A stretch of 64,000 bases of DNA from Planctomycetota bacterium (GTDB lineage Bacteria; Planctomycetota; Phycisphaerae; Phycisphaerales; UBA1924): the NCBI GenBank assembly GCA_023432465.1, contig JAEYUO010000035.1:15726-79725 (forward strand). The letters are read 5' to 3'. Below, in pieces: positions 27,823 to 36,407 of the stretch. The notes below the pieces were generated by a model. It searched no databases. It had not been told where the DNA came from and saw only the letters and a list, made by a program, of their open reading frames with translations. Positions within the stretch are counted from its first letter, which is position 1. Every line of letters starts with the position of its first letter. The translations under genes and the position numbers were made by a program.

Positions 27823-29724
27823 TCACTTCGAAGCTGGCGCCTGGGCGGGAGTCTCGGAAGGGGTCGCGGCCGCCGCGGGCTCGGCCTTCGCGGATGTCTC
27901 GGCAGGTTCCGCGGTGGCCGGTTCCGTGCTCGCGGCGTCATCGGCAGCCTCGCCGCTGTCAGCGGGCGGGTCGATATCGTCCGGGCGCGCACCCGGCCGT
28001 GCGGTGGGTCGGCGGTCGCCCGGGTCGCCGGGTCCCCGCGGGCGACCGGCGCGCCCGTCGGAATCGGGCGTCCAGTTGGCGGGGACGATCTGGCCGTCAT
28101 CGGTGAACTTCAGCCCCGCCGCGGTGAGCTCTGCCTGCTGCCACGCGCCCGCGAGGACTTCGCCCGGCTCGGGCCGACGGACCAGCACTCGCTCGCCCTC
28201 TTTCAATCCAGCACGGATCTCGGCGTAACGATCCGACCGCTGGCCCAGCAGGACCGGGCGGCGGATGTAGCGGGAGTTGCTGCCTTGGCCGGTCTGCTGC
28301 ACGTGCACGAAGCGGACCGGGCCTTCGTTGAACACCGCCTGAACGGGGACAACAAGGGCCTCTGCAACATTGCCGAGGATGATCTCGGCCTCACAGCGCA
28401 TCGAGGGCTTGAGCAGCTCGCTGCGGCCATCGGACACCGATTCCCGGTCGAGTGCGATGCGGACCGTGTACTCGCGAAGATTGGGGTCCATCCAGCGGGA
28501 TGTCTGCTCCGCCAGGACGCCGATCGACTCGACGCGCCCGAAGAAGCGGAGATCGCTTACGGCATCCACTTTGATGTTCACCTGCTGCCCAGGCTTGATT
28601 CGTCCTGCAAGGCTCTCGTGGACCTTCACGGCGGCGATCATCTCGCTCGTATCAGGAAGCACAATCAGGAGCTGGTTGGGGTAGACCCGAGAGCCGACCT
28701 GCATCGGGCCGTCATCGTTGCCCCAGCGGGACTGCTCGATCGAGCTGCCGTACACCACGAGCCCATCGGACGGCGCGGTGACCGTCGCCGCGGCGAGCTG
28801 TTCACGAAGCTTGGCGAGCTTCTGCTCGCGGATCGCCAGCGCCTGACGTTTGTTGTTGCGGTCCGCCTCCTTGCTCGCAAGGCGGCTGGCGTTCTGCCGG
28901 TGGACGCGCTCCACCTCGGCCTTCGCCTCTTCGACGTCAGAGAGCTTCTGACGCTCATCGCGGGTGTATTCGAACTCCTCGTACACTTCCTGCGAGAGCT
29001 GGTGCTTGAGCAGATCGGCCTTGGATTGCTCCCAGGCAAGCTCGTCCTGCTTGAGCAGATCGAGACTGTAGTACCCACGTTCCTGCAGGCTCCTGCTCTT
29101 CTCGAGCTTCTCGCGGAGCCGGACTTCTTCCTTCGTTGCGCGCTCGAGGCTGTGCTGAAGCTCCAGCCGCTTGCTCTTGACCTCGCCTGACCGCCACTTT
29201 TCAAGGTCGAGATTCGCAAGCGCCAGCTTGAGGTTGGCCGCGCGAACCGATGACTCGTTCTCCGAGACCTGGATTGCGTAGCCCTCTTCGGCCTCGACGA
29301 GCGCCGCCCGCGCCGACTCGATCGCCAGCGACTCCTCGTCGAGTCGTTCGACCATCGGTTCGGCGTTGAGCTTGACAAGCACCTCTCCCGCCCGGACACG
29401 CCGGCCCTCGGGGATGATGTCGATGATCGTGGTGTCCGAGTCGATGCGGTTGCGAAGCTCGATCTGGTTGCGGGTGCGCAGCTCCCCGGTCGCCGTCGTT
29501 GTAACGTCGAAGTTCAGCAGTGTTGCTGTGAAGACATCGACCGACTGCCTCGACGGGACCGCGCCCTTTGCCGGCTGCGGCGCTGAGGGCTTGCCCGAGA
29601 ATGCCATGAGCGCGCCGACCCCCAGAACAATCCCCGCTCCGATTGCCACGGAGATCACCGTCTTCCGGAGAGCGGCCGCCCGGCGGCGGGAGGTTCGATC
29701 AAGCGCGTTTGTTCGGTCTGCCAT
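27823..29724 (-). CDS. HlyD/RND-type periplasmic adaptor protein
   Basis: The 633-residue protein has a basic N-terminus, one transmembrane helix (about residues 21-43) and the membrane-fusion-protein plan. A lipoyl/barrel half (T-A-T-G-E-L...G-R-R-V-R-A-G-E-V-L-V-K-L) precedes a long, highly charged coiled-coil hairpin (about residues 120-315). The returning half follows (A-A-T-V-T-A-P-S-D-G-L-V-V-Y-G, I-K-P-G-Q-Q-V-N-I-K-V). The C-terminal 110 residues are Pro/Ala/Glu-rich and disordered-looking. GAGGAG precedes ATG 29724. No ABC or RND pump gene is adjacent; the nearest same-strand partner is the GT4 gene downstream, so a role in glycan or lipid export is possible but unproven. Confidence 0.83.
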   Translation of the reverse strand: MADRTNALDRTSRRRAAALRKTVISVAIGAGIVLGVGALMAFSGKPSAPQPAKGAVPSRQSVDVFTATLLNFDVTTTATGELRTRNQIELRNRIDSDTTIIDIIPEGRRVRAGEVLVKLNAEPMVERLDEESLAIESARAALVEAEEGYAIQVSENESSVRAANLKLALANLDLEKWRSGEVKSKRLELQHSLERATKEEVRLREKLEKSRSLQERGYYSLDLLKQDELAWEQSKADLLKHQLSQEVYEEFEYTRDERQKLSDVEEAKAEVERVHRQNASRLASKEADRNNKRQALAIREQKLAKLREQLAAATVTAPSDGLVVYGSSIEQSRWGNDDGPMQVGSRVYPNQLLIVLPDTSEMIAAVKVHESLAGRIKPGQQVNIKVDAVSDLRFFGRVESIGVLAEQTSRWMDPNLREYTVRIALDRESVSDGRSELLKPSMRCEAEIILGNVAEALVVPVQAVFNEGPVRFVHVQQTGQGSNSRYIRRPVLLGQRSDRYAEIRAGLKEGERVLVRRPEPGEVLAGAWQQAELTAAGLKFTDDGQIVPANWTPDSDGRAGRPRGPGDPGDRRPTARPGARPDDIDPPADSGEAADDAASTEPATAEPAETSAKAEPAAAATPSETPAQAPASK

Positions 29725-29909
29725 CACACTCCTCTATCCTCTGTTCGTCGCGGGTCGGATTCGCTTTCGCATGGATCGGCTCTCTGATCTTGAACCGGCC
29801 AATCGACGCGAGGTTGTTCGGATTGCCGGAAAAAACACGAACATCGCGACCTTTCCATTCGACGAAACCCGGCCTCGGCAATCCCTTTACGGACCATACG
29901 CTCCAAGTC

Positions 29910-30635
29910 ATGTCCGGTCCCCTCAGATCTCTTGCGCGCGGCCGCGCAGTTCTCTTCGTGGTTGCTGCGCCGGTCGAAGCCGCTGCCGTCCGCGCGGCCT
30001 TCGCGGCGGACCCGCCCCCCCCGGGCGAGCGACAGTCGATGGATTGGCCGCTGGAGATCCTGCGACCGGGGGTGGAACTCCTCATCACGGGCGTGGGAAA
30101 AGTCAATGCGGCTGCGGCGATTGCGCACCGGGCGGATCCCTCAAGGCATGGACTGGTGGTGAACCTCGGGATCTGCGGGGCATTGAAGCCCCTCTCGGAG
30201 TTGGCTCTGAGGTCGGTGGTGCTGGCCAGTACGAGTGTCTATGCAGATGAGGGCGTGGCCACGCCGAGCGGATTCCAGAGCCTGCCCGAAATGGGGTTTC
30301 CTCTCGGGCCGTTCGCCGGCCCAGGTGTCGATGGGGACCCCGCGCTGCTCGACATCTTGCGACCATTGGCGCAAGCGATCGGTCCGATCGCGACGGTCTC
30401 GACGTGCTCCGGCACCGATGCCCTTGCGCGGGAAGTTGCCGGGCGTACCGGGGCGATCGCCGAGGGCATGGAGGGCGCTGCGCTCGCGCACACGCTTGCC
30501 CGCCTCCACCCGGAGATTCCGTTCGCCGAGCTCCGCGTCGTCAGCAACTCAACGGGCGATCGGCCCGGGCAGCAATGGGACCTTCGCGGTTCGCTCGCAC
30601 GCCTGACCGGACTTGTTGACGAGATGCTCACCTGA
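29910..30635 (+). CDS. mqnB: Futalosine hydrolase
   Basis: MqnB is a nucleosidase that cleaves futalosine (or aminodeoxyfutalosine products) in the alternative menaquinone pathway. The 241-residue protein shows the nucleoside-phosphorylase-type motifs G-V-G-K-V-N-A-A-A-A, L-G-I-C-G-A-L, A-E-G-M-E-G-A-A (catalytic/substrate region) and V-S-N-S-T-G-D-R near the C-terminus. ATG 29910 is chosen because the family's N-terminal strand (V-L-F-V-V-A-A-P-V-E-A) begins soon after; the longer upstream frame has no such similarity. It is divergent from the HlyD-type gene across 185 bases. No other mqn gene lies in the window. Confidence 0.85.
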   Translation: MSGPLRSLARGRAVLFVVAAPVEAAAVRAAFAADPPPPGERQSMDWPLEILRPGVELLITGVGKVNAAAAIAHRADPSRHGLVVNLGICGALKPLSELALRSVVLASTSVYADEGVATPSGFQSLPEMGFPLGPFAGPGVDGDPALLDILRPLAQAIGPIATVSTCSGTDALAREVAGRTGAIAEGMEGAALAHTLARLHPEIPFAELRVVSNSTGDRPGQQWDLRGSLARLTGLVDEMLT

Positions 30636-30823
30636 CCGGTTCTCGGACCGAGGGGTCGACATGCGCGGTTGCGCGGTCTGGTCCGGCTGCTCCATGGGGA
30701 CGGTCCATTCCGTCGTCCCCCCTCAACAACCCATCTCAACACGCCGCCGCCGCGCGTCGATCCACGAGTGACAGAGTGTGCGAGCCCCTGCCGGGTCCGC
30801 GCTCCGTACGGAGGCTGTGCGAT

Positions 30824-32125
30824 ATGGCGTTCTCGTTCGGTCGCATGAAGACTGCTGCCCTTGGGCACTTCGCGGGAGGCACCCTCCCGATCGCGATCGA
30901 CTTTGGCGTGTCCAGCCTCAAGATCCTTCAGATCGAGGGGGGAGACACCCCGTCGCTGATCGCCGCCGCCGCCGCCGAGGTTCCGGACGGCATCCGCGAC
31001 GATGCGGCCAAGCGGTTCGCGTGGCAGTTCCAGGCGCTGCCGAAGGTCATCCGGGCCGCGGGGTTCAAGGGGCGCCGCGCCGTCTGTGCGATTCCCGCTG
31101 CCCAGATGTTCTGCAAGCACATGCAGTTCCCGCGTTCCGACGGCGTTGATCTCAAATCGCTCGTCGAGGCGGCTGTCCCGCAGCACCTTGAGTGCATGCC
31201 CGAGACGTTGATCTACCGCCACGTGCTCGTCGAGGGCGCATCGCCGCAGGGCGCTGCGCCCGGAAGCAAGTCCGAAGTCATCTGCCTTGCCGCGGCCCGA
31301 GACCTGGTGTCGCGGATGATGCAGACTGTTCGCGATGCACGCCTGGAGTGTGTCGGCATGCAGCCCGAGTTCACGGCCGCGCTCGCGGCGTTTGGCCACG
31401 TCAACCGCCGGGCCGAGGACGCCACAACGGGCACCCTCTATCTCGACCTTGCGCACGGAACGACCAAGGTGATGATCGGTCACGGATCAAACCTGGTCTT
31501 CGCCAAGTCGATCCCGATGGCCGGACGTGAACTTGACAGCGCGGTCGCTCGAACGCTCGACATCGATATCCCCGCTGCGCGAGCCCGGCGGCTTGCTTCC
31601 GCGGAGTTGGTCACCATCCCCGCGCCAGGCCCGAAGACTCCCTGCGCAGCCGGGCTTGCGATGATCGCCTCCGGCGGACAGCGCGCACGATCGATCGGGA
31701 GCGAGCAAGCCGACGCCGAGTCCGAGACGGCGACGGCGGAAGAGGAGCGCCGCTCCGGCATGACGCCCATCGGCTTCACCACGGACATCCGCCTGCAGCC
31801 CGCGGCACCGGTCATCGGCCCTGAGTTTGATCTCACCGATCAGCTGGAGATTCTGACCGACGAGATCGCCGGGTGCATGCGGTACTACGAAGCGATCTTC
31901 CCCGGCAAACGCGTCCAGCGAGCGATCTTCGTCGGTGGTGAGTCACGCCATCGCGGCCTGTGCCAGCACATCGCCAGGCGTCTCAGGCTCCCTGCACAGG
32001 TCGCTGATCCTCTGGCCCGCATGGCCCGCACGGGCAAGGAGCCCTGCGCGGGAGTGGACTTCTCGCAGCCGCAGCCCGGCTGGGCGGTCGCCTTCGGTCT
32101 CTCGTTGTGTCCCACCGATCTTTGA
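30824..32125 (+). CDS. pilM: PilM-like type IV pilus assembly ATPase
   Basis: This actin-fold cytoplasmic protein links pilus inner-membrane proteins. The 433-residue product has I-A-I-D-F-G-V-S-S-L-K-I-L-Q near the N-terminus (phosphate-1 loop, as in PilM/FtsA), A-I-P-A-A-Q-M, and T-L-Y-L-D-L-A-H-G-T-T-K-V-M (phosphate-2). A Q/E-rich insert sits around residues 265-320. GGAGG nine bases before ATG 30824 decides the start; the longer frame adds 16 unsupported residues. It is the first gene of a tight pilM-N-O-P-B operon. A paralogue with different layout lies at 59510. Confidence 0.87.
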   Translation: MAFSFGRMKTAALGHFAGGTLPIAIDFGVSSLKILQIEGGDTPSLIAAAAAEVPDGIRDDAAKRFAWQFQALPKVIRAAGFKGRRAVCAIPAAQMFCKHMQFPRSDGVDLKSLVEAAVPQHLECMPETLIYRHVLVEGASPQGAAPGSKSEVICLAAARDLVSRMMQTVRDARLECVGMQPEFTAALAAFGHVNRRAEDATTGTLYLDLAHGTTKVMIGHGSNLVFAKSIPMAGRELDSAVARTLDIDIPAARARRLASAELVTIPAPGPKTPCAAGLAMIASGGQRARSIGSEQADAESETATAEEERRSGMTPIGFTTDIRLQPAAPVIGPEFDLTDQLEILTDEIAGCMRYYEAIFPGKRVQRAIFVGGESRHRGLCQHIARRLRLPAQVADPLARMARTGKEPCAGVDFSQPQPGWAVAFGLSLCPTDL

Positions 32126-32160
32126 CGCTTTATCCGTCGCGCAGCGATCAGGAGCCTCTC

Positions 32161-33030
32161 ATGGCCTTTTACAATCGTCGCCCGGGCATGGGCGGGTCCT
32201 TCCTTCCTGAGGACTACATCGAGAAGAAGGCGGAGAACCGGAACCTCGCGATCGCGGTGTTCCTGTTCGTCGTCGTCACCCTTGGCGTCGTGGGCGCGTT
32301 CTTCGTGACCAACCGCCAGTGGACCACGGTCAAGCAGCGGCAGCAGGAGATCAATCAGGAGTACGCGACCGAGACCAAGAAGATCGAGCAGCTCAAGGTC
32401 CTGGAGGCCCAGAAGCAGGAGATGCTCGACAAGGCCGAGGTGACCACGGCTCTGATCGAGAAGGTCCCCCGCTCGATCCTCCTGGCCGAGATGATCAACC
32501 GCATGCCCCAGAACCTCACGCTGACCGAGTTGAACCTCAAGAGCAAGCGCATCGTCGAGGTCAAGCCGCCGACCAAGGGCCCCACCGCCAAGGGCAACCA
32601 GACCCGCTCGCTTGCCTCGGCACGTCCGGGCGGCAAGGCCGGAAAGGAAGTCGAGAAGGTGGAGCCGCCCAAGCCGCAGGCGCCGCGCTTCGAGTTCAAG
32701 CTCGAGATTCTCGGCCTGGCCGGCGCGGATGAGGAAGTCGCCGACTACCACCGCGCCCTGAGCGATTGCCCACTGCTCGACAAAGTCGAGATCCTGTACT
32801 CCGGCGACGTCAAGATCGAGGACGTTCGCATGCGGAAGTTCCGCATCGAGGCCTCGCTCCGCACGAACGCCGATGCACGCCACATCGAGCCCCTGCAGGT
32901 GCCGCGATTGCCGCCCCGCCCCGGCACTTCCAGCGCGACACGCACGCTCACGGTGGACCCGATGGACCCGACCCAGCCTCGCGAGCTGACCGATGCCGCG
33001 ACCGCCGCTGTTGAAGGAGACAAGCAGTGA
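32161..33030 (+). CDS. pilN: PilN-like type IV pilus assembly membrane protein
   Basis: The 289-residue protein has a short cytoplasmic N-terminus (M-A-F-Y-N-R-R...F-L-P-E-D-Y), where PilN proteins bind PilM, one transmembrane helix (about residues 26-48, LAIAVFLFVVVTLGVVGAFF), a coiled coil and a ferredoxin-like periplasmic segment. AGGAG precedes ATG 32161 by six bases. The stop overlaps the pilO start by four bases (ATGA). A Pro/Lys-rich insert (about 135-170) is longer than in the usual 190-210-residue PilN. Confidence 0.8.
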   Translation: MAFYNRRPGMGGSFLPEDYIEKKAENRNLAIAVFLFVVVTLGVVGAFFVTNRQWTTVKQRQQEINQEYATETKKIEQLKVLEAQKQEMLDKAEVTTALIEKVPRSILLAEMINRMPQNLTLTELNLKSKRIVEVKPPTKGPTAKGNQTRSLASARPGGKAGKEVEKVEPPKPQAPRFEFKLEILGLAGADEEVADYHRALSDCPLLDKVEILYSGDVKIEDVRMRKFRIEASLRTNADARHIEPLQVPRLPPRPGTSSATRTLTVDPMDPTQPRELTDAATAAVEGDKQ

Positions 33031-33575
33031 ACACCGCCATCCGGCAGCTCCTGTTCTTCGCCGTGCTTCTCGCACTCCCCATTGCTTCGTACTTCTTTGT
33101 CTTCAAGCCGCAGAACTTGGAGATCGAGAAGGCCAAGAAGGAGATCGAGCACAAGCAGGCCATGCTCGACAAGCTGCGCCAGGCAACGGCCCAGACCGAT
33201 GACCTCGCCCGCGCCAACGACCAGGTGAAGCAGGCGATCGACGCGATCCAGGCCCGCCTGCCCGGCACCAAGGAGATGGACAACGTTCTGCGTCAGGTCT
33301 CGGGGCTTGCAGGCAAGAGCAGCCTCCGCGTCCCGCAGTTCAAGAAGTCCGACAAGATCTCCCCCGCCGGTCTCGCGATGGAGCAGCCCATCGATATCGA
33401 GATCACCGGCGACTTCGACGGCTTCTACCAGTTCCTGCTGGAGCTCGAGCAGCTGCCGCGCATCATGCGCATCCCTGACTTCTCGATCGTCCGCTCCGAC
33501 AAGGTTGACGGCGAGATGAAGACCAAGCTCGTGCTCTCGATCTATTACGAAGGCGAACGGAGTGATCACCAGTGA
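33027..33575 (+). CDS. pilO: PilO-like type IV pilus assembly membrane protein
   Basis: The 182-residue protein has one N-terminal transmembrane helix (about residues 6-26), then a coiled coil (E-I-E-K-A-K-K-E-I-E-H-K-Q-A-M) and a compact periplasmic domain ending in I-D-I-E-I-T-G-D-F-D-G-F-Y-Q-F-L-L-E-L-E-Q-L-P-type residues. That pattern is characteristic of PilO, which pairs with PilN to form the alignment complex. It overlaps pilN by ATGA and the next gene by one base (TGATG), so the operon is translationally coupled. Confidence 0.85.
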   Translation: MNTAIRQLLFFAVLLALPIASYFFVFKPQNLEIEKAKKEIEHKQAMLDKLRQATAQTDDLARANDQVKQAIDAIQARLPGTKEMDNVLRQVSGLAGKSSLRVPQFKKSDKISPAGLAMEQPIDIEITGDFDGFYQFLLELEQLPRIMRIPDFSIVRSDKVDGEMKTKLVLSIYYEGERSDHQ

Positions 33576-34318
33576 TGAACCTCAACTCAGTTCCTGAGCC
33601 AGCCAACAGCGCGGAGAAGGCCCCCGAGGGCGTCGTGGGCGGAACTTTCCGTCTCGACTCGATGTCTCCCGGCGCCGGCGATGGAGCCGGCGGCGAGCTG
33701 GCCGCGCCGCCTCGCAAGGGTTGGAAGTCGACGCAGACCATTGCCCTCGTCGTCCTGCTGGGCGCGGGCGGAGGGATCGTCTACGGCATGCGCCAGGCGG
33801 GCATCGGTCCGATGGCTGCGTTCGCGACGACCAAGATGCCCGACTACGACGTGACCAAGGCGCCGGGCTCGAAGACCGCCGATCACAAGCGGATCCTCAA
33901 GGACCTCTCCTCGACGAACGTGACCGGTCAGGTGCCGGCGAATCAGGTTCAGAAGAACCCGTTCCTGCTCGCGGATCTGCTCGGGGATGAGGCCGCGCCC
34001 GTCGGCGAGGACCAGTCCGCCGCGACGGAGCGTGCCCGGATGGAACGCATGCGGCGCGATGCCGAGGCCCACAAGAAGATCGTCGAGGGTGAGCTTTCGC
34101 GCATGATCGTCAACGGCATCATGGGCGCCGACTCCACAGGCAGCGCGGGCGTTGTCCGCCTGAACGGCGATCTTTTCCGCGTCGGAGACGAGGTCGCGGA
34201 GTTGTTCACCGTCAAAGCCATCCACGCCCGGAGCGTGGAGCTTGAGTCCAAGGGCGAGGTCTTCACCGTGTCGCTTGACGCTTCCAACGATCCCAAAGGC
34301 TCCAAGAGGAAGAAGTGA
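33575..34318 (+). CDS. PilP-position membrane protein of the pilus operon
   Basis: This 247-residue protein lies where PilP normally sits. It has a Pro/Gly-rich cytoplasmic N-terminus, one transmembrane helix (about residues 53-73, TIALVVLLGAGGGIVYGM) and a C-terminal beta-rich domain with I-V-N-G-I-M-G-A-D...V-V-R-L-N-G-D-L-F-R-V-G-D-E-V...F-T-V-K-A-I. The latter resembles the small HR domain of PilP/GspC (strands before and after a G-D-x-V turn). It lacks an obvious lipobox, unlike classical PilP, so the layout is nearer GspC. The ATG overlaps the pilO stop; a GTG one codon earlier is also possible. Confidence 0.62.
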   Translation: MNLNSVPEPANSAEKAPEGVVGGTFRLDSMSPGAGDGAGGELAAPPRKGWKSTQTIALVVLLGAGGGIVYGMRQAGIGPMAAFATTKMPDYDVTKAPGSKTADHKRILKDLSSTNVTGQVPANQVQKNPFLLADLLGDEAAPVGEDQSAATERARMERMRRDAEAHKKIVEGELSRMIVNGIMGADSTGSAGVVRLNGDLFRVGDEVAELFTVKAIHARSVELESKGEVFTVSLDASNDPKGSKRKK

Positions 34319-34322
34319 TACC

Positions 34323-36392
34323 TTGGGCAAGTTCGACATCGACGACATCCTGAATGACCTGGGCGTTGAGGGCGAGCGTTCGCCGGATTCCCCCGCCGCG
34401 CGCAGCCGCGGCCCGCTGGTCACACCCCCGGATGACCGCCCGCAGCCGCCCGCTCGCAGGCACACGATCGACAGGGCGGAGAGTTCGTTCTCCCCACTGC
34501 CTGCGGTGCCGAGCGGTCAGCGGTCGTTTCATGAGTCGATTACCTTCGACAATGACCCATCGGTCCCGGTGCGCGGGCCCGCGGCCTCGCAGACCTCGGT
34601 CGGGCAGGCGCTCGATACCGTCTACCAACCCGGGGCCGATGAACCGGTCGCCGACGCGACTCCTCTGGGCGAGTTCCTCGTTCAGAGCGGCGCGATCACC
34701 CCGCAGCAGTTGACCGCCGCGCAGCAGGTCGTCAAAGCATCGCCCGGCCGAAGACTTACCGAGGTGCTCATCGAGCAGGGGGCCGACGAGGTCAAGGTCG
34801 CGTCGGGCATTGCGTCGTTCTCAGGCATCCCCTTCGAGCGCATCGACCTCGACAAGGGTCTGGATGGCGGCTTCGACGGCCGGATGCTCCAGCGGCTCAC
34901 GCCCGAGTTCTGCAAGCAGCACATGGTGCTCCCGATCCGCACGACCAAGGTCGGATCCGGGCCGAACGCCCCCACCCGTGTCGTCATCGGCGCGGTCAAT
35001 CCCGATGACGTCTTCCTGCTCGACGAGGTTCGCCGCCGGCTCGGCGTGACGGGCGTGAAGATGGTCGTCGTTCCGCCCTCTGATGTTCGCGGCGCGATCG
35101 AGATCCTCGGCGGCGGAGAAGAGACCAAGGACGTTGACATCGCCGACCTGCTCAGCGAGGTTGACGACGGCGATGTGCAGGTCGAGAAGGCCAAGGAATC
35201 TCAGGATGTCGACCTCGAGAAGGCCGCGGAAGAAAGCCCGGTCATCCGCTATGTGAACTACATCATCCAGACCGCGGTGAAGGAAGGGGCATCGGATATC
35301 CACATCGAGCCCGCCGAGAAGAAGCTCAAGGTCCGCTTCCGTATCGACGGTGTCCTGTTCGAGATGATGAACCCTCCCGGCGGAATGGCCAACGCGATCA
35401 CTTCGCGCCTCAAGATCATGGCCAACCTGGACATCTCCGAGCGCCGACTCCCGCAGGACGGGCGTATCCGCTGCACCGTCGCTGGCCGCAAGCTCGACCT
35501 GCGTATGTCCACCCTGCCCAGCGGCACCGGCGAGAAGACCGTTCTCCGAATCCTCGACACGCGCTCGATCAACGTCAGTCTCGATGACCTGGGTTTCTCC
35601 GAAGAGGCAATGGTCATCTGGAAGAAGGCCATCGATGAGCCGCACGGAATCGTCCTTGTCACCGGTCCCACCGGCTCGGGCAAGACGACCACGCTGTACT
35701 CCTCTCTGCGGCAGATGGACAAGCAGTCGATGAACGTTTCGACGGTCGAGGACCCCATCGAGTATCACCTCGACGGAATCACTCAGACCCAGGTGCACGA
35801 CAAGATCGGCATGACGTTCGCCAAGGCCCTCAAGGCCCTGCTGCGTCAGGACCCCGATGTCATCATGCTCGGCGAAATCCGCGATATGGAGACCGCCCAG
35901 ACGGCGGTGCAGGCCGCGCTCACGGGCCACCTGGTGCTCTCCACGTTGCACACCAACGACGCCCCCGGCTCCATCACCCGGCTTGTGAACATCGGCCTCG
36001 AGCCCTTCCTTGTCGGCGCGGCCGTCCGGGCAGTGCTCGCCCAGCGACTCGTTCGCCGCCTCTGCGTTCACTGCAAGGTGAACGAGGCGCCCGGCGAGGA
36101 AATGGCCGAGTTCCTGGGGATGAACGGCATGGACTGCGACGGCATCTGGCTCCCCAAGGGCTGCGAGAAGTGCCGCAACACCGGCTATTCCGGCCGCGTC
36201 GGCATCTACGAGCTGCTCACGGTCGATGACCAGCTCCGCGACATCATTGCCCGCAATCCCAACGTCGCCGAGTTCCGCCGCCTCTGTATCGAGCGCGGCA
36301 TGGTCACACTCCGCAACGACGGAATGTCCAAGGTCGCCCGCGGCTTGACAACCATCCAGGAAGTGCTCAGCGCGACCGAATCGGGCAGTTGA
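34323..36392 (+). CDS. pilB: PilB/GspE-type assembly ATPase
   Basis: This hexameric cytoplasmic ATPase powers pilus or pseudopilus assembly. The 689-residue product has a variable N-terminus, an MshEN-type domain (about residues 115-250, P-L-G-E-F-L-V-Q-S-G-A-I-T), and the ATPase core. Walker A is G-P-T-G-S-G-K-T-T-T-L, the Asp box has R-I-S-type F-R-I-D-G-V-L, Walker B is D-V-I-M-L-G-E-I-R-D, and the His box is S-T-L-H-T-N-D. Four zinc-binding cysteines occur as C-V-H-C and C-E-K-C. TTG 34323, four bases after the upstream stop, is the only likely start in this frame that does not run deep into the upstream gene. No pilT, pilC or pilQ follows; mutY converges 15 bases away. Confidence 0.93.
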   Translation: MGKFDIDDILNDLGVEGERSPDSPAARSRGPLVTPPDDRPQPPARRHTIDRAESSFSPLPAVPSGQRSFHESITFDNDPSVPVRGPAASQTSVGQALDTVYQPGADEPVADATPLGEFLVQSGAITPQQLTAAQQVVKASPGRRLTEVLIEQGADEVKVASGIASFSGIPFERIDLDKGLDGGFDGRMLQRLTPEFCKQHMVLPIRTTKVGSGPNAPTRVVIGAVNPDDVFLLDEVRRRLGVTGVKMVVVPPSDVRGAIEILGGGEETKDVDIADLLSEVDDGDVQVEKAKESQDVDLEKAAEESPVIRYVNYIIQTAVKEGASDIHIEPAEKKLKVRFRIDGVLFEMMNPPGGMANAITSRLKIMANLDISERRLPQDGRIRCTVAGRKLDLRMSTLPSGTGEKTVLRILDTRSINVSLDDLGFSEEAMVIWKKAIDEPHGIVLVTGPTGSGKTTTLYSSLRQMDKQSMNVSTVEDPIEYHLDGITQTQVHDKIGMTFAKALKALLRQDPDVIMLGEIRDMETAQTAVQAALTGHLVLSTLHTNDAPGSITRLVNIGLEPFLVGAAVRAVLAQRLVRRLCVHCKVNEAPGEEMAEFLGMNGMDCDGIWLPKGCEKCRNTGYSGRVGIYELLTVDDQLRDIIARNPNVAEFRRLCIERGMVTLRNDGMSKVARGLTTIQEVLSATESGS

Positions 36393-36407
36393 TCGGTTGC
36401 ACGCCAG

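Noticed and set aside
30696..30720. Hairpin GGGGACG...CGTCCCC after mqnB as a terminator
   Set aside because: Stem of only seven pairs, long loop and no T-tract afterwards.
34242..34322. Earlier TTG start for pilB inside the upstream gene
   Set aside because: It would overlap the upstream gene by 77 bases and add residues unlike the family; TTG 34323 sits just after the upstream stop.
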